A stretch of 64,000 nucleotides of DNA from Ascoidea rubescens DSM 1968 (GCF_001661345.1 NW_017962932.1:62001-126000), one strand, 5' to 3'. Numbered from the stretch's first letter, positions 23,772-36,039 are shown. The notes: generated from the sequence alone by a model not told the origin. Program-made: numbers and translations.

Positions 23772-25889
23772 ATGGCAAAAATGGATGAACAGAACTCAGA
23801 GAAATTGGAGGAGTTGAAGTTTGGAAATGAGTTGAGAAACTATTTTGATCCTATTCAAGAGTGGATTTTGACCAATATCAACTGGTTGAGTGAGATTGAG
23901 AGCTTTTACCAAAGAAGAAGTGAGATTGAAAAGGAGTATTCGATGAGATTGAAGAATCTTTCAGATGAATATTTCAGAAAGAAATCAAACATATCCACTA
24001 ATTTATCAGTTGGAAATAATCCGGTGATTACACCTGGGTCATTAGAGAACCAAACATTAAATACTTGGACAAATTATTTAAATTTAATTGAATTGATGTC
24101 TATTGAAAAATCGAAATTTGCCAGCAGTTATAATAAGGAGATTTTGAATAATATCAACTATTTAAAGAAGAATTTGAATTTGATCAACAATAAGATTATC
24201 AAGTTTAATAGCAATTTAAGTAAGAAATTGCAGGTTAGTTATAACAATTTAAAGAAAAAAAAGGTCAATTATTATGCTGATTGTCAGGCAATGGAGAATT
24301 TACGAAATAAATTACAAAGAACAAATAATAATGAAAAAGTTATGAAAAACTTTGAAAAATGTAAGATCAAGATGAATATTTCAAAAAATGAGTATATCAT
24401 ATCAATCAATGTTTGTAATAGGCTAAAGGATAAATACTATTACCAAGACTTGCCTGAGATTTTAGACTCATTACAAGATTTAAACGAATTCAAGACCAAG
24501 ATTTTAAATAATATTTGGGGATTATCAAGTGAATTTGAAATGAATAGCTTGGGATTCTTAATCGAGCAACTAAAGGGAAATAGAGAAAATATTGAAAAAA
24601 ACCTGATTAATTTGGATTCCATTATGTTTATCAAACATAATGTTAATAAGAATTGGAATGAAAAATTGGATTTTTATTTTGAACCTTCACCAATTTGGCA
24701 CGATGATGAGAATTTAGCAATTAACGAAGAAGAGTTGATTGTATTGAAAAAGGATTTAAAGATTTCATCGAATAATTACAATAAATTGATGGAAGATTTA
24801 AATTTTGAGAAAACCAACTTGAATAAGCTACTACTTTATAAAAATGAGTTATTAAATGAAGTTATTGATAATAATAGTAATAACAATAACAACAACAACA
24901 ATAGCATTGAGAATAGTATTATTAAATCAACTAAAATTGATCATTTTAATCAAAATTATACTACAAGTTATAATAATTACTTGGAAAATTTAGAAAAATT
25001 TATTAATTTAGACAATGAAAAACTTAAAAATGAGGTTGAAATTCAAATCATTCAAAATTCGGTATCACCAGATACTGATTTATCATATAATGAACCAATT
25101 GAAACAAAAAAGAAAAGCAAATTCAGAATTTTTACAAAGGATAAAGATATTTCAAAGAACAATGAAGCAGCAAATGAAACTCTATCACCTAGTACTTCAC
25201 ATATAAATTCGTTGACAAAATCAACTACAAACTTGACTATAAACTCAAAAGAAAATGGGAAACCCAAAAGAGTCTCGACGTTATTTCATGGATTTAGAAA
25301 AGGCGGCAGAAAATCATCAGCGACTGTGAATTCAAATAACTATAACAGCGATTTGATGAGCAATTACAGTCAGTCTTCGGGACCTAGCTTGCTGAATAAT
25401 CTAGGAGCTCATGGAACGAACAACAGCAGAAGCTTTAGCAATTTGGATAATTTGGGTAGCAACAGCAGCACCAGCTTTGAGGCAAACGCAAAGACGTTGT
25501 ATCCCTACGTCAAAGACGGCGACGATGAGGTGTCGGTTGCGGTGGGTGAGCCGTTGCAGGTGCTCGTGGCCGACGATGGATCGGGATGGACGCACGTACG
25601 CAAACCGGACCAGCAAACCGGATTAGTGCCCAGCTCGTACATCCGCGTTGAGCAACGCAGCGGACCAGCACGGAAACAAGGTCCGAAGGTTGCGCCCAGA
25701 AAAACGGGTAAGCAGAGGCAGTACTGCCACGTGTTCTACGACTACAGTGCGGGTGGTGACGACGAGTTGAGCGTTCGAAAGGGCGACAGGGTTGCGATTA
25801 TCGAGCGTGATGACGGCAGTGGCTGGACAATGGGTGAGATCCGCGGCCGAAAAGGGTTGGTGCCGACAAGCTATGTCAGCATTCTATAG
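23772..25889 (+). CDS. BZZ1: F-BAR and double-SH3 actin-patch protein Bzz1
   Basis: A 705-residue protein with an N-terminal F-BAR domain (about 5-310; FGNELRNYFDPIQEW, EIEKEYSMRLKNLSDEYFRK), a second coiled stretch with an Asn run (about 330-430), a Ser/Asn-rich linker, then two SH3 domains (about 572-628, LYPYVKDGDDE...GLVPSSYI, and 652-705, VFYDYSAGGDDE...GLVPTSYV). Bzz1 binds Las17/WASP at endocytic sites and promotes branched actin and vesicle scission. The upstream start of the frame is TTG, so I use ATG 23772; the next ATG (23781) is also possible. The last 400 bases encoding the SH3 domains are strikingly GC-rich and run into the ARF3 upstream island. Confidence 0.93.
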   Translation: MAKMDEQNSEKLEELKFGNELRNYFDPIQEWILTNINWLSEIESFYQRRSEIEKEYSMRLKNLSDEYFRKKSNISTNLSVGNNPVITPGSLENQTLNTWTNYLNLIELMSIEKSKFASSYNKEILNNINYLKKNLNLINNKIIKFNSNLSKKLQVSYNNLKKKKVNYYADCQAMENLRNKLQRTNNNEKVMKNFEKCKIKMNISKNEYIISINVCNRLKDKYYYQDLPEILDSLQDLNEFKTKILNNIWGLSSEFEMNSLGFLIEQLKGNRENIEKNLINLDSIMFIKHNVNKNWNEKLDFYFEPSPIWHDDENLAINEEELIVLKKDLKISSNNYNKLMEDLNFEKTNLNKLLLYKNELLNEVIDNNSNNNNNNNNSIENSIIKSTKIDHFNQNYTTSYNNYLENLEKFINLDNEKLKNEVEIQIIQNSVSPDTDLSYNEPIETKKKSKFRIFTKDKDISKNNEAANETLSPSTSHINSLTKSTTNLTINSKENGKPKRVSTLFHGFRKGGRKSSATVNSNNYNSDLMSNYSQSSGPSLLNNLGAHGTNNSRSFSNLDNLGSNSSTSFEANAKTLYPYVKDGDDEVSVAVGEPLQVLVADDGSGWTHVRKPDQQTGLVPSSYIRVEQRSGPARKQGPKVAPRKTGKQRQYCHVFYDYSAGGDDELSVRKGDRVAIIERDDGSGWTMGEIRGRKGLVPTSYVSIL

Positions 25890-26981
<1,092 letters not shown>

Positions 26982-27753
26982 TCAATCAAAAACACTATAA
27001 CCAAAACAATTAAAACAATCGAAACAATCGAAACATTCAAAAATCAAAAAAAAACAAATAAACAAATAAACAATTTTCTAAAAATAATCTTGTTCAAAAT
27101 CTTTCTAATCACAATTCTTTTCCATTGCCAACTGACTTTCTTTTTAATTCATTATTTATCTTAACTTGATTATTTTAAAATTATTTCATAATTATTTCAT
27201 AATCTCTATATCAATTAGCTTATTTTTTATAATGTTATTCTCATTTATTATTTTTTGTATTTTCTTTTCTTTTCTCTTCTTTTCTTTTTTTTTTTTGACT
27301 TTTCTTTTCTTTTCTCTTCTTTTCACTCAATGTTTGAATCATTTAATTATTTAATTTTGTTCATTTTATTCATTTTATATATCTTTTTTTTGTTTAATTT
27401 TATTGTATCTTTAAGTTATATCATTTATATTAGTTATAGTTATATTAGTTATATTAGTTGTATTAGTTGTATTAGTTAGATCATTTTTATCATTTTTATC
27501 ATTTTTATCATTATTGCTTTTTTGGTATTCTTTATAATCTTAATTATAATCTTAATTATAATCTTAATTATAATCTTAATTACATATACTTATAATTACT
27601 AATAGAAAGATGAGCTTATTTAATGTTTGTAAAGCGGTTTTATTAAAATTGGTTACTAAATTAACAAATCAATCCATTAAATAGTTAGTTAATTAATCAA
27701 TTAATTAGTTTATTTATATATATTTATTTATGAAATAGTTCAACAATTTCAAT
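26982..27753. other. Convergent ARF3/RPS7 3' region
   Basis: No gene in 772 bases. Extremely AT-rich, with T-rich tracts and several short tandem repeats, including TCATTTTTAT units (27481-27511) and the 12-mer listed separately. Confidence 0.6.
27534..27581. repeat. 12-bp tandem repeat, four perfect copies
   Basis: The unit ATAATCTTAATT is repeated four times without change in the convergent ARF3/RPS7 spacer. Confidence 0.95.
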
Positions 27754-28942
27754 TTAAAAGGCTTCATTTGGAATTTCAAAGACAACTTGTTTACCAGTTA
27801 ATTTCTTGTAAACAGATTGGAAAGTCTCCAATTTATAATCAACAGATGAGGATTCCTTGGAATCTAATAAAATCTTTTGAATTTTGCTACCACCAACTAA
27901 ATATTTAACTCTCTTACCAACAATTTCTGTAGGATAAACTAAATCTTCCAAAATTTTATCGTGAACAACTGTCAAAGTTCTTGATCTTGGTCTCTTTTGA
28001 GTTTGTCTGGCACGACGACCTGGTTTTGGTAAAATACGACGTTGAGCTAAAAAGATAACATGGTGATCAGAAAACTTCTTTTCCAATTCTCTAGTTAATC
28101 TAGTTTGAACCTTATGGAATAAACTCAAAGATGGAACTGGAACCATAATAATAATAGCTTTTTTACCACCGGTAATATCAACCTATTAATTAAATCCAAA
28201 AAAGAATAGTTAGTAAATAAGTTTATAATTTTATTAGATAATATAAATAACCAAATATTAAAGCATTTAAAAATTGAAATTTGGTGAGAGAATAAATATT
28301 AATTATAGTAAAAAGAACCAAAGAAAATGATCAATTAGATATAAACGAAAAAACGCCCATAGTCTATACTACTTTTGTTTGATATCTCTTTTAATTGTGA
28401 AAATTGATATGATTTAATAAATAACAAATTTTAATTAAATTTTTAATAAAAAATAAAATTTTTAACTTGATTTACCCTTTTGATCAATTTTATTTACCAT
28501 ATGTTAATGATTCATATAAAAAATAATGTTTATATTGATAACTCTTCTCCAATAACCAATTAAAAAATTATTTATAATCACTTTCATTTGATTTGAGTCG
28601 AATTGATGTTGTGAAATTTTTCAAAATAAAAAAAGGTAAAAGTACTCAATAACTTCATATAAGTTTTAGTCCTTTAAAACTTTTACATTTTGTATTTTGT
28701 ATTTTTATATCTTCTTTTAAGATGGGCTTCATTTTTCTTGCCTGTTGTTCATTTTTGATTGTTCTAAACGATTGAAAATAAATGAGATGATAATTACTTA
28801 CTTCTTTGACAGCATGGAATTGTAAAGGTCTTAAGTCAGCTTTTAAGTCTGGAGAGTGAGCTTCCAAGTCAACAAGAGCTTGAGCGACTTGTAATTCAAG
28901 AGAAGTTGGAGTAATATTCAAAACTTTGTTGGCAGCTGACAT
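27754..28942 (-). CDS. RPS7: 40S ribosomal protein eS7 (Rps7), spliced
   Basis: Exon 1 is 28942-28802 (47 codons, [20 protein letters not shown]...FHAVKE) and exon 2 is 28182-27754 (VDITGGKKA..., 142 codons), giving 189 residues against 190 in S. cerevisiae. Landmarks: [19 protein letters not shown] across the junction, [56 protein letters not shown]. The protein is a small-subunit component needed for pre-18S processing. The intron is phase 0. Single-copy in this window, whereas S. cerevisiae has RPS7A/B. A Tbf1-type palindrome lies about 400 bases upstream. Confidence 0.96.
28183..28801 (-). other. RPS7 intron (619 bases)
   Basis: 5' splice site GTAAGT (28801-28796), branch site TACTAAC (28214-28208), 3' site AATAG ending at 28183. 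The length is typical of yeast ribosomal-protein introns. I looked for box C/D motifs on the sense strand and saw no convincing intronic snoRNA. Confidence 0.93.
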
Positions 28943-29925
28943 ATTGGGCTCTATTTTGGTGTTATAATATATTGGAATAATATTATTATAGTATAATATA
29001 TCTGTCTGATCTTGAGTCGATACTGAATTATTTCAAGTAGCTCTGAATTTTTTTGCAAAACGAAATATAATGGATAGTATCATGCAAGTAAGGACGATGA
29101 AAATGGGAAAAGGTGCGGTGCGTGGAAAATCGTGCGGTAAGAACGAGAAAATAAGGCCCGTAAGGGCTCTCTAAGGACTCTTCTAGGCCCGAGCACGCTC
29201 CCACTACGGCCCAGAGCACCTCAGGGCCTTCAAGACACCGCCCATGAAAGCCTCAAAAAAAGCGGACGGAGAGTAGAAAACCGGAAGTTACGAGCGCTGT
29301 CTAAACGTGTTCTGTATATAGACTGCATGTGAATATATATAGGGCTTTAATTAGCCCTAAGTATAGTTTTCAGCAGCAAAACGATCTTTTGCTTTTTTGG
29401 GCTGGAGATGGTTGAGTGAGAACAAGAAAAGAGAATAATCTTGCGAATACAGTTTGAAACACTTCGGACATTTCATAAACGCTTATCAAAGCTATCAAAT
29501 CAAATCAAAGTTTCTATTATTTAGTAAAATATATTGTGTCAGTTGTGAGTTAGAAGATATGAATATTAATTAATAATTTAAACTAAATAAATTATATAAA
29601 TAGAAGAAATAAATAAATAAAAAAAATAGAGAAATAAAATTTTAAAAACAAAGCAACCAATAAGTGTTTTTGTTATTTTCATTATTTAAGATTCAAAAGT
29701 ATTGATAACCTTAAAACAATCTATTTACAAATAAAATTATATCAAAATAAATTAGAAGAATATTTTTCATCATGAAAGAAAGAGGTTGTTTGAAATATTA
29801 TTAGTATGGAGAATCCAGTTTATGATTTTTTTAGATTTTGATTTTTCGATTTTTTTTAAAATTTCATTTGAATATTTTCTATTTATATTATTCTTTTCGA
29901 TTAAGCCATTTATAGATTAATTAGT
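28943..29925 (-). promoter_or_regulatory. RPS7 upstream region and 3' end of the ADP/ATP carrier gene
   Basis: No gene in 983 bases. A GC-rich island covers about 29090-29280 and contains CCGGAAGT at 29281-29288 at its edge. TATATA at 29315-29320 and the Tbf1-type palindrome follow. From 29500 on it is AT-rich 3' flank of the carrier gene. Confidence 0.55.
29340..29359. promoter_or_regulatory. Tbf1-type palindrome upstream of RPS7
   Basis: TAGGGCT (29340-29346) and AGCCCTA (29353-29359) are exact reverse complements around a 6-base spacer. In Candida albicans, ribosomal protein promoters carry a closely similar palindrome (TTAGGGCTATAGCCCTAA) bound by Tbf1 (established), whereas Saccharomycetaceae rely on Rap1. 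The spacing here is a few bases wider than that consensus. About 400 bases upstream of the RPS7 ATG. Confidence 0.62.
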
Positions 29926-30843
29926 TTATTTGAATTTCTTTCCGAATAATAACAATTGTAATTGATCGTACATGGAGATGACAGCAGCACCGGCAACACC
30001 TCTTAAAATGTTAGCACCACAACCCTTGAATAAGGATGGAACACCTTCAGCGGCAACAATCTTCTTAAAACAGTCAAAGGTACCATCATATTTGACAGCT
30101 TGACCAGATGTCATCATCATTCTTCTTCTGACGGTATCTAATGGATAAGAGGCAGTAGAAGCACCAGTGGTAACACACCAACCGAGCAAGAATGAGGCTA
30201 AGAAGTTACCATCCAAGTTACCGGTTAAAACAACTGGTTTTAAGGAATCGTATAAACCAAAGTATAAACCTCTGTAAACAATAATACCGACAACAGATGG
30301 ACCGAAACCTCTGTATAAACCAGCAAGACCATCAGATTGAATAGTCTTCTTGTAAACATCAATCAAACCGTTAAATTGTCTTTCACCACCAGCTTTTTTA
30401 ACAGATTTAGCATCATTGGCCAATCTGGTTCTAGCATAATCCAAAGAGTAAACAAATAATAAGGACAAAGCACCGGCAGCACCACCAGAAGCTAAGTTAC
30501 CAGCAAACCAAGTCCAGTAACCTTCTTCTCTTTTGAAAGCAAATAAAGATTTGATTTTATCTTTGAAAGCAAAATTCAAAGCTTGAGTTGGGAAATATCT
30601 GATAACGTTAGCAGTGTTACCTCTCCAGAAAGAGACAATACCTTCTTCACCAGCAGTTCTCTTGAAACAGTCAATAATACCACCGTATTTGTGAGATAAA
30701 CGACCTTGTTTGATCATTTCATCTTGATTTTGAATTAATAATTTAACTCTTTCAATAGGAGCAGCGGCGGTTTTAGCAACGGCAGCTGAAACACCTCCCA
30801 TAAGGAAATCAATTAAAAAGTTGGATTCTTTTTTTTCACCCAT
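29926..30843 (-). CDS. PET9: Mitochondrial ADP/ATP carrier (Aac2/Pet9)
   Basis: A 305-residue inner-membrane carrier with three repeats of two helices, each with the PX[DE]XX[RK] signature ([17 protein letters not shown] with Ser for Pro, PLDTVRRRM). The RRRMMM hallmark of ADP/ATP exchangers is at residues 239-244. It exchanges cytosolic ADP for matrix ATP. The start is ATG 30841-30843. Leucine codons are almost all TTA/TTG, consistent with high expression. The paralogue status (AAC1, 2 or 3) cannot be told; I use the name of the main S. cerevisiae gene. Confidence 0.93.
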   Translation of the reverse strand: MGEKKESNFLIDFLMGGVSAAVAKTAAAPIERVKLLIQNQDEMIKQGRLSHKYGGIIDCFKRTAGEEGIVSFWRGNTANVIRYFPTQALNFAFKDKIKSLFAFKREEGYWTWFAGNLASGGAAGALSLLFVYSLDYARTRLANDAKSVKKAGGERQFNGLIDVYKKTIQSDGLAGLYRGFGPSVVGIIVYRGLYFGLYDSLKPVVLTGNLDGNFLASFLLGWCVTTGASTASYPLDTVRRRMMMTSGQAVKYDGTFDCFKKIVAAEGVPSLFKGCGANILRGVAGAAVISMYDQLQLLLFGKKFK

Positions 30844-31728
30844 TTTGAATATGTATAATTATATTATGCTAGTTATTTGAAAAACTAATTTAGAAAATTA
30901 AAAGAATTATCTGATTAATTTTTTTTTTCTTTTTTGCTGGTTGTCAATTGATTTGTTTTAGTTTTTTCTACTAAAATAATCTACAATTGAATTCTATATT
31001 AATTTAAATTAATTAATTAATATATAGGTTTGATTTGATTAACAGGTTAAATTGAAAGATATAATTCCCTTTAACTGTATAATTCAAGATAAAAAAGAAG
31101 AAAGAAGGAGAGAAAGAAAAAAAATTTAGAAAAAAACGAAAAAGAGATTTATTCAACTAATATATAGAGATTTAAGATAACAAATTCTAAGTTCATACTT
31201 TTAAAGGGAAGTTATTATTGGATAAAACGGGAATAATTGGAAATTGTTCCAATTGATTCAACTTCTCAAATTTTTCATCAGCTTTTATCCAAAATTTGAT
31301 CAATTTTTTTAAAATTTTTCATTTCCTCCCATGCAATTCTAGACAATCTTCCGCGCGTAGAGGGTGGTCGCACGTGTAAGCATCTCAGTCCGTGGCTCGG
31401 ATGTGGGGTTTACACCCGGTTTAGGACATTTTTCTGCAGCAGACTAATCAGAGCCTTGATATACCGCCGGTGTTGCGAGCCCCCAGCGAATCACAGCGTG
31501 GACGATGTTCTGCGCTTGCATCAAACCGGCAGACTGCTCCCGCTAAAACGGGGAAAAAGAGAAATCCGAATCTGTCCATAGGCCTGGGCAGATCAAAAGG
31601 AACGCGGCTGAGACCAGCACTGCGGTAGTCATGTGAACTATTTCTAACGGTGGATCAGGAACAGAGGAAGAAACAAAGCAGAGAAAGCAGCAGTAGCAGC
31701 AGCAGAAATAGCAGAGAAGTACCGGCAA
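30844..31728. promoter_or_regulatory. Divergent ADP/ATP carrier/LAA2-like promoter region with GC island
   Basis: No gene in 885 bases. ATTGG at 31217-31221 is a CCAAT box for the carrier side, fitting Hap-complex control of respiratory genes (inference). The GC-rich island spans about 31350-31560 and includes CACGTG at 31371-31376. The final 100 bases before the LAA2-like ATG are AG-rich. Confidence 0.5.
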
Positions 31729-33177
31729 ATGGTCACAGAGGCAGCAGAAGCAAGCGCTGGCCACGAAACTGTGCCGGTGAGTCAGTTGCTGGTTCCCACG
31801 TCCTCCAGGAGAGCCTCCAGGGAGAGTCTTCAGGAGGACTACGACACTGGGTATCTAGAGGACTATATTGAGAACTCTGACGATGAGGACAACGAAAGAG
31901 CTCATTCCAACGATAATGGTTCTGGCGACGATGAGTCTGAAGATGATTTTGGATCCTTTTCTGACGCATCCTTTGATGATTTTCAACAGGTCGGTTCAGC
32001 CCACGTATCTAATCATATCCATGTCAATGAAAAAAGTGAAACATTCACCCAAAATGATAGAGATATAAACAATAATTTGATTGAGAATGATAATGATAAT
32101 GAAAAAGATAATGACAATGATAATGACAATGATAATGACAATGATAATGAATACAAAATTCAGGATCACAAACTCAAAACTGTGCCAAAAAATAATTACA
32201 TCAGCATTGAGACAAATCTATTCAACAATACTAATTCCAAGGAATTTAATACCAAAATATCTTCATTATTTGATAACATAATATCAATTCCAAATTCAAT
32301 TAACAAAAACAATGATAAAAATAATTCTAATTGTAACTCTAATATTTATGAGGAAAATCTAATCTTATCTGAAAGATCAAAAAATTTATTTGACCAGTTA
32401 ATCCTATCTCCCAAGTTATCTCCAATCAATTGGACAAAGTCTTCAATAAGGAAAAATGTTTTAATAACCTTGGGTGTTCCAATCGATCTTGATGAAATAT
32501 TGCCCTCAACAAAACAATCGCAATCTTCTCTCTCCAATAATAATAATAATCTTAGCAATAACATACAGAGCACAAATAAAAATTTAATCAATTCAAATAC
32601 CCCCTCTCCTCTTTCCTCTATATCTTCTCCAATAACCCATATAAAATCTTCTTCAATATCTTCATTAGCTAGTATAAGGACCAATACCTCTTTAAACTCT
32701 TTTATCAATTCTGATAATTCGAACCAATTTGGCTTAGATGAATCTTTAATTAAAAAATTAAACATCAAAAGTTTAGATCAGCTAAATATTACCAAAAATG
32801 ATCAAACCAACATAATCAATTCAACTTCATTGGATTTACAAAACATTTCAAAGCTAATTCAACCAAAGGTTTATTACAAAAACATTATAAATAATCCTCA
32901 AAAACTATCTCATTCGATATCAGTCTTAAATGAAAATATTGAAAAATCAGAAAAAATCCTATCGGTTTGGTTAAATGAATTGGATCGTTTGAAAAAGGAT
33001 AAACAAACATTTGAAGAAGTCGTAGAAAATTTAGTAGGCAACGCCCAAAAACTAAGAAGAGAAGAACAGTTAAAAGAATTGAATAATAAAAACAATAAAA
33101 GCAAAAATATTAAAAATATAAAAAGAACAAATACTTTAAATAATACAAGATTCAGTTTATTTTGGAATAAAAAGTAA
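31729..33177 (+). CDS. LAA2: LAA2-like clathrin-vesicle accessory protein (probable)
   Basis: A 482-residue, mostly disordered protein. Residues about 50-86 are acidic with DDFGSFSDASFDDFQ, the type of Phe/Gly motif that binds gamma-ear domains of AP-1 and GGA adaptors. The segment LSERSKNLFDQL...INWTKSSIRKNVLITLGVPIDLDEIL (about 217-262) resembles the conserved core of S. cerevisiae Laa2 (YBL010C), which recruits AP-1 with Laa1. A coiled-coil (about 395-450, LSVWLNELDRLKKDK) lies near the C-terminus. It is longer than Laa2 (280) owing to Asp/Asn (about 118-140) and Ser/Asn runs. Start at ATG 31729. The core and motif were matched from memory, so the call is moderate. Confidence 0.55.
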   Translation: MVTEAAEASAGHETVPVSQLLVPTSSRRASRESLQEDYDTGYLEDYIENSDDEDNERAHSNDNGSGDDESEDDFGSFSDASFDDFQQVGSAHVSNHIHVNEKSETFTQNDRDINNNLIENDNDNEKDNDNDNDNDNDNDNEYKIQDHKLKTVPKNNYISIETNLFNNTNSKEFNTKISSLFDNIISIPNSINKNNDKNNSNCNSNIYEENLILSERSKNLFDQLILSPKLSPINWTKSSIRKNVLITLGVPIDLDEILPSTKQSQSSLSNNNNNLSNNIQSTNKNLINSNTPSPLSSISSPITHIKSSSISSLASIRTNTSLNSFINSDNSNQFGLDESLIKKLNIKSLDQLNITKNDQTNIINSTSLDLQNISKLIQPKVYYKNIINNPQKLSHSISVLNENIEKSEKILSVWLNELDRLKKDKQTFEEVVENLVGNAQKLRREEQLKELNNKNNKSKNIKNIKRTNTLNNTRFSLFWNKK

Positions 33178-33591
33178 TTATCACCTATTCTTCTTCAAGT
33201 AATCATTTATTTTCTTTAAAATACTTCAAACAATAATATAATAGCTCTTTATTCTCTTGTTCTCTCTTTTCTTTTTTTTTTTTTCTTTTTTCTTTTTTTT
33301 TTCTTTCTTTTTTTTCAAAATCTTCACTTCTCCAATTAATAGAATATTAATAGATTTTATAATTAATTGATATCTTGATGACTTTCTATTTTATCCCCAA
33401 TTTATTTCAAGTACAATAGCATACTACTATAGTGGTGATAATTTCTTTTGTGCTGCTTTTTTCATTAAAATGAAATACTCTTCTGTTCTAGACCACAATC
33501 AGAAGCTCATCATCAAAATAACCACCTCATCCAGATAAAAGAAGTGATAACCATCAAAAAGACTATTTTTATTAATCGTTTTAAATGAAAA
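33178..33591 (+). promoter_or_regulatory. Spacer between LAA2-like and ECM3-type genes
   Basis: 414 bases. T-rich tracts (33265-33320) mark the 3' end of the upstream gene; the remainder would hold the promoter of the transporter gene. No defined element seen and no clear GC island. Confidence 0.45.
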
Positions 33592-35385
33592 ATGCCTGAA
33601 TCCATAGCAGTTGGGGATCTCATTTGGTGTGCAGTTAAACCGATTATTAAAATCATAGTTATAATGGGAATTGGTTTTTTATTATCAAAAAAAAACATTC
33701 TAACTGTTGAAACATCAAGAAACTTAACTGATATAATTTTAATCTTATATTTGCCTTGTTTAATCTTTGATAAAATTGTCACATATATCTCAATATCAGA
33801 TTTAAAATCAATTGGTGTTATTTGTTTATCGGCGCTATTTATCTACTTGACTGGGTTATTCATGGGGATTTTGACATTAATCTTGACTCCTGTTCCTAAA
33901 CAATGGTATGGAGGTTTATTTGCTGCTGCTATTTTCCCCAATATAGCTGATTTGCCAATTGCTTATCTCCAGACTTTAGGTGCTGGATTGATCTTTACTG
34001 AAGAAGAAGCAAATAAAGGTATAGCCCATGTTTGCATCTTTTTGGCGACTTTAATATTTGTGTTTTTTAATTTTGGTGGATTTCGATTGATTGAATTCGA
34101 TTTCAGAGAGAAAAACAGCGATGATAAAGAAAAAAGCGATGATAAAGAAAAAAGCAAAGATAAGGAGGGAAAAGACAAGAAATTGAAGGATACAGATATA
34201 GAAAACTCGAGTTTTAATATTTTTAATAAAATTTCTTTAATAGCTGCATCAAAAAGCCAGTCAAATACACTTACCGATGAAAATGAAAATGAAGATAAAA
34301 ATGAAAATGAAGATAAAAATGAAAATGATGAAACTCATTCATCATCAAATGAACTAAAAACCCTGAAAATTAAATCAGTCAAAAAATTTATTAATAAAAA
34401 TATAAATTATTTGAGAAAAAGAAATTTGAATCAAAATGTAAATAAAAATGGAAATGGAAATGGAAATGAAAATGAAAATGAAAATGAAAATGAAAATGAA
34501 AATGATAATGATAATGATAATGATAATGAAAATTTAAATAAAGATATAAATGCAAGTATAAATATAAATTTATCAAGAAATTTAAAATCAAACATGTTGG
34601 AGATGAGAGAATTACCATCCCAAACACTTGAAGACGTTATTGAAGAGTATAATAGACCAACAAAGTATAGACTAAAACCTGAAATGGGACCTGAAAATAA
34701 TTTAAAATTAATTATGACCACAGATGTGGGAATTTCTAATGAGAATATCAGATCAGCAGGATCAAGTAATAAGATTGTTAAGAAATACAAACTTGGGTGG
34801 TTGGTATTTTTATTTCAAAATTTTTTAAGACCTAGTTCATTTTCTTTATTGGTGTCTTTAACAATAGCATTAGTTCCATGGTTAAAGGCATTGTTTGTTC
34901 ATACAGAACAAGTGTCTGTGGATGTGATTAAAGACGCGCCAGATGAATTACCACCATTAAATTTTGTGATTGATATTTGTTCATATATTGGACAAGTGAC
35001 AGTTCCCTTTGGAGTAATATTGTTGGGAGCTATAATTGGAAGATTTGAGATTCAGAAGATTAAAAAACGATATTTGATCTGTTTAATTTTTTTGGCTTTG
35101 TTGAAATTATGTATAATGCCAATAATTGGTATATTTTGGAGTAATAAGATGAGAAAGATTGGATGGATAGACGATGATATGAATTATTTTGTTGTATTTA
35201 TTATTTTTTGTTTGCCATCGTTGAGCAGTCAAGTTTATTTTACAGCGTCGTTTAGCCCGGTAGATGGAGATGAGAGGATTCAGTTGGATTGTGTGAGTAT
35301 GTTTTTCTTAATACAGTATGTGGTGTTGATGATTAGTTTGCCCATTGCAGTGACATATGTTTTTAAGAGGGAGATGGAGATTTAA
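33592..35385 (+). CDS. Auxin-efflux-carrier-like membrane transporter (Ecm3/YNL095C family)
   Basis: A 597-residue membrane protein with about five hydrophobic helices at each end (about 10-170 and 395-597) separated by a 220-residue hydrophilic loop. The start (GDLIWCAVKPIIKIIVIMGI) and FPNIADLPIAYLQTL match S. cerevisiae Ecm3 and YNL095C, membrane proteins of the PIN-like/BART fold with unknown substrate. The loop is packed with Lys/Glu/Asp/Asn repeats (GNENENE, DNDN). In S. cerevisiae these genes are an ohnologue pair lying close to RPS7A/B; here one copy lies near the single RPS7, so I give no symbol. Confidence 0.82.
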   Translation: MPESIAVGDLIWCAVKPIIKIIVIMGIGFLLSKKNILTVETSRNLTDIILILYLPCLIFDKIVTYISISDLKSIGVICLSALFIYLTGLFMGILTLILTPVPKQWYGGLFAAAIFPNIADLPIAYLQTLGAGLIFTEEEANKGIAHVCIFLATLIFVFFNFGGFRLIEFDFREKNSDDKEKSDDKEKSKDKEGKDKKLKDTDIENSSFNIFNKISLIAASKSQSNTLTDENENEDKNENEDKNENDETHSSSNELKTLKIKSVKKFINKNINYLRKRNLNQNVNKNGNGNGNENENENENENENDNDNDNDNENLNKDINASININLSRNLKSNMLEMRELPSQTLEDVIEEYNRPTKYRLKPEMGPENNLKLIMTTDVGISNENIRSAGSSNKIVKKYKLGWLVFLFQNFLRPSSFSLLVSLTIALVPWLKALFVHTEQVSVDVIKDAPDELPPLNFVIDICSYIGQVTVPFGVILLGAIIGRFEIQKIKKRYLICLIFLALLKLCIMPIIGIFWSNKMRKIGWIDDDMNYFVVFIIFCLPSLSSQVYFTASFSPVDGDERIQLDCVSMFFLIQYVVLMISLPIAVTYVFKREMEI

Positions 35386-36039
35386 ATAGTACCAGCAGCA
35401 GTAGGAACTTGATGGTAGGAAAATACAAAACAAAAGTGTGTAAGATAGCGAGAAATGGGTTAGTATTCTAGTGCTAGAAAGTGTGTTTTTATCGATAGAA
35501 GGAACTTTAGTATCAAGAGAGTGATTAGGGTGATTTGAAGAGCAAAGAAAAAATCCAATAAATAAAAGGAGATCATTGTGGTAGTATAGGGATAAGGTAT
35601 TGTGAGAAAGTTGATATGATAAGTGAGGAGTGGGGATTTAGAATTAGGATTAGAATTAAGGGATAAGAAGGAAAAAGGGAGGTGTGAACATTATATTAGA
35701 GGGTATTTTTGAATATGTTATAATAAGATATATATTATATATTATATAAGAAGATTCGTGAGAGGTAAAAGAAGAAGAAAGAGTGTATGGAAATTACTGA
35801 TTAGCGGTAGTATTTAAGGAGAGAATTGAAAAGAGGAATATCGAAAGAAGAGAGCATAAAAAGGAAAATCGTTAAAGAGCGTAAGAGAGCGTAAAAGAAT
35901 TAAACCAAAAAGATTAAGGAATAAGATCGTATATAAAGAAGGATACGAAAGAAATAAACTGTTATAATACAAAGGGTAAAGGAAAAAAAAGAGAAAGAGA
36001 AAAAGAGAAAGAGAGAGAAGGAAGGAATGTGAGGTTTGA
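35386..36039. other. Convergent 3' region, purine-rich
   Basis: No gene in 654 bases between the transporter and the acidic protein. The plus strand is rich in A and G (GAGAGAAAAG-type sequence to 36025), giving strong strand asymmetry. Short TATATTATATATTATATA at about 35730-35748. Confidence 0.5.

Noticed and set aside
25480-25889. GC-rich SH3 end of BZZ1 as horizontally acquired or inserted DNA
   Set aside because: Both SH3 domains belong to the Bzz1 architecture, the frame is continuous and the GC shift continues into non-coding DNA beyond the stop.
28183-28801. Possible snoRNA in the RPS7 intron
   Set aside because: No paired C (RTGATGA) and D (CTGA) boxes in order on the sense strand and no H/ACA hairpin pattern.
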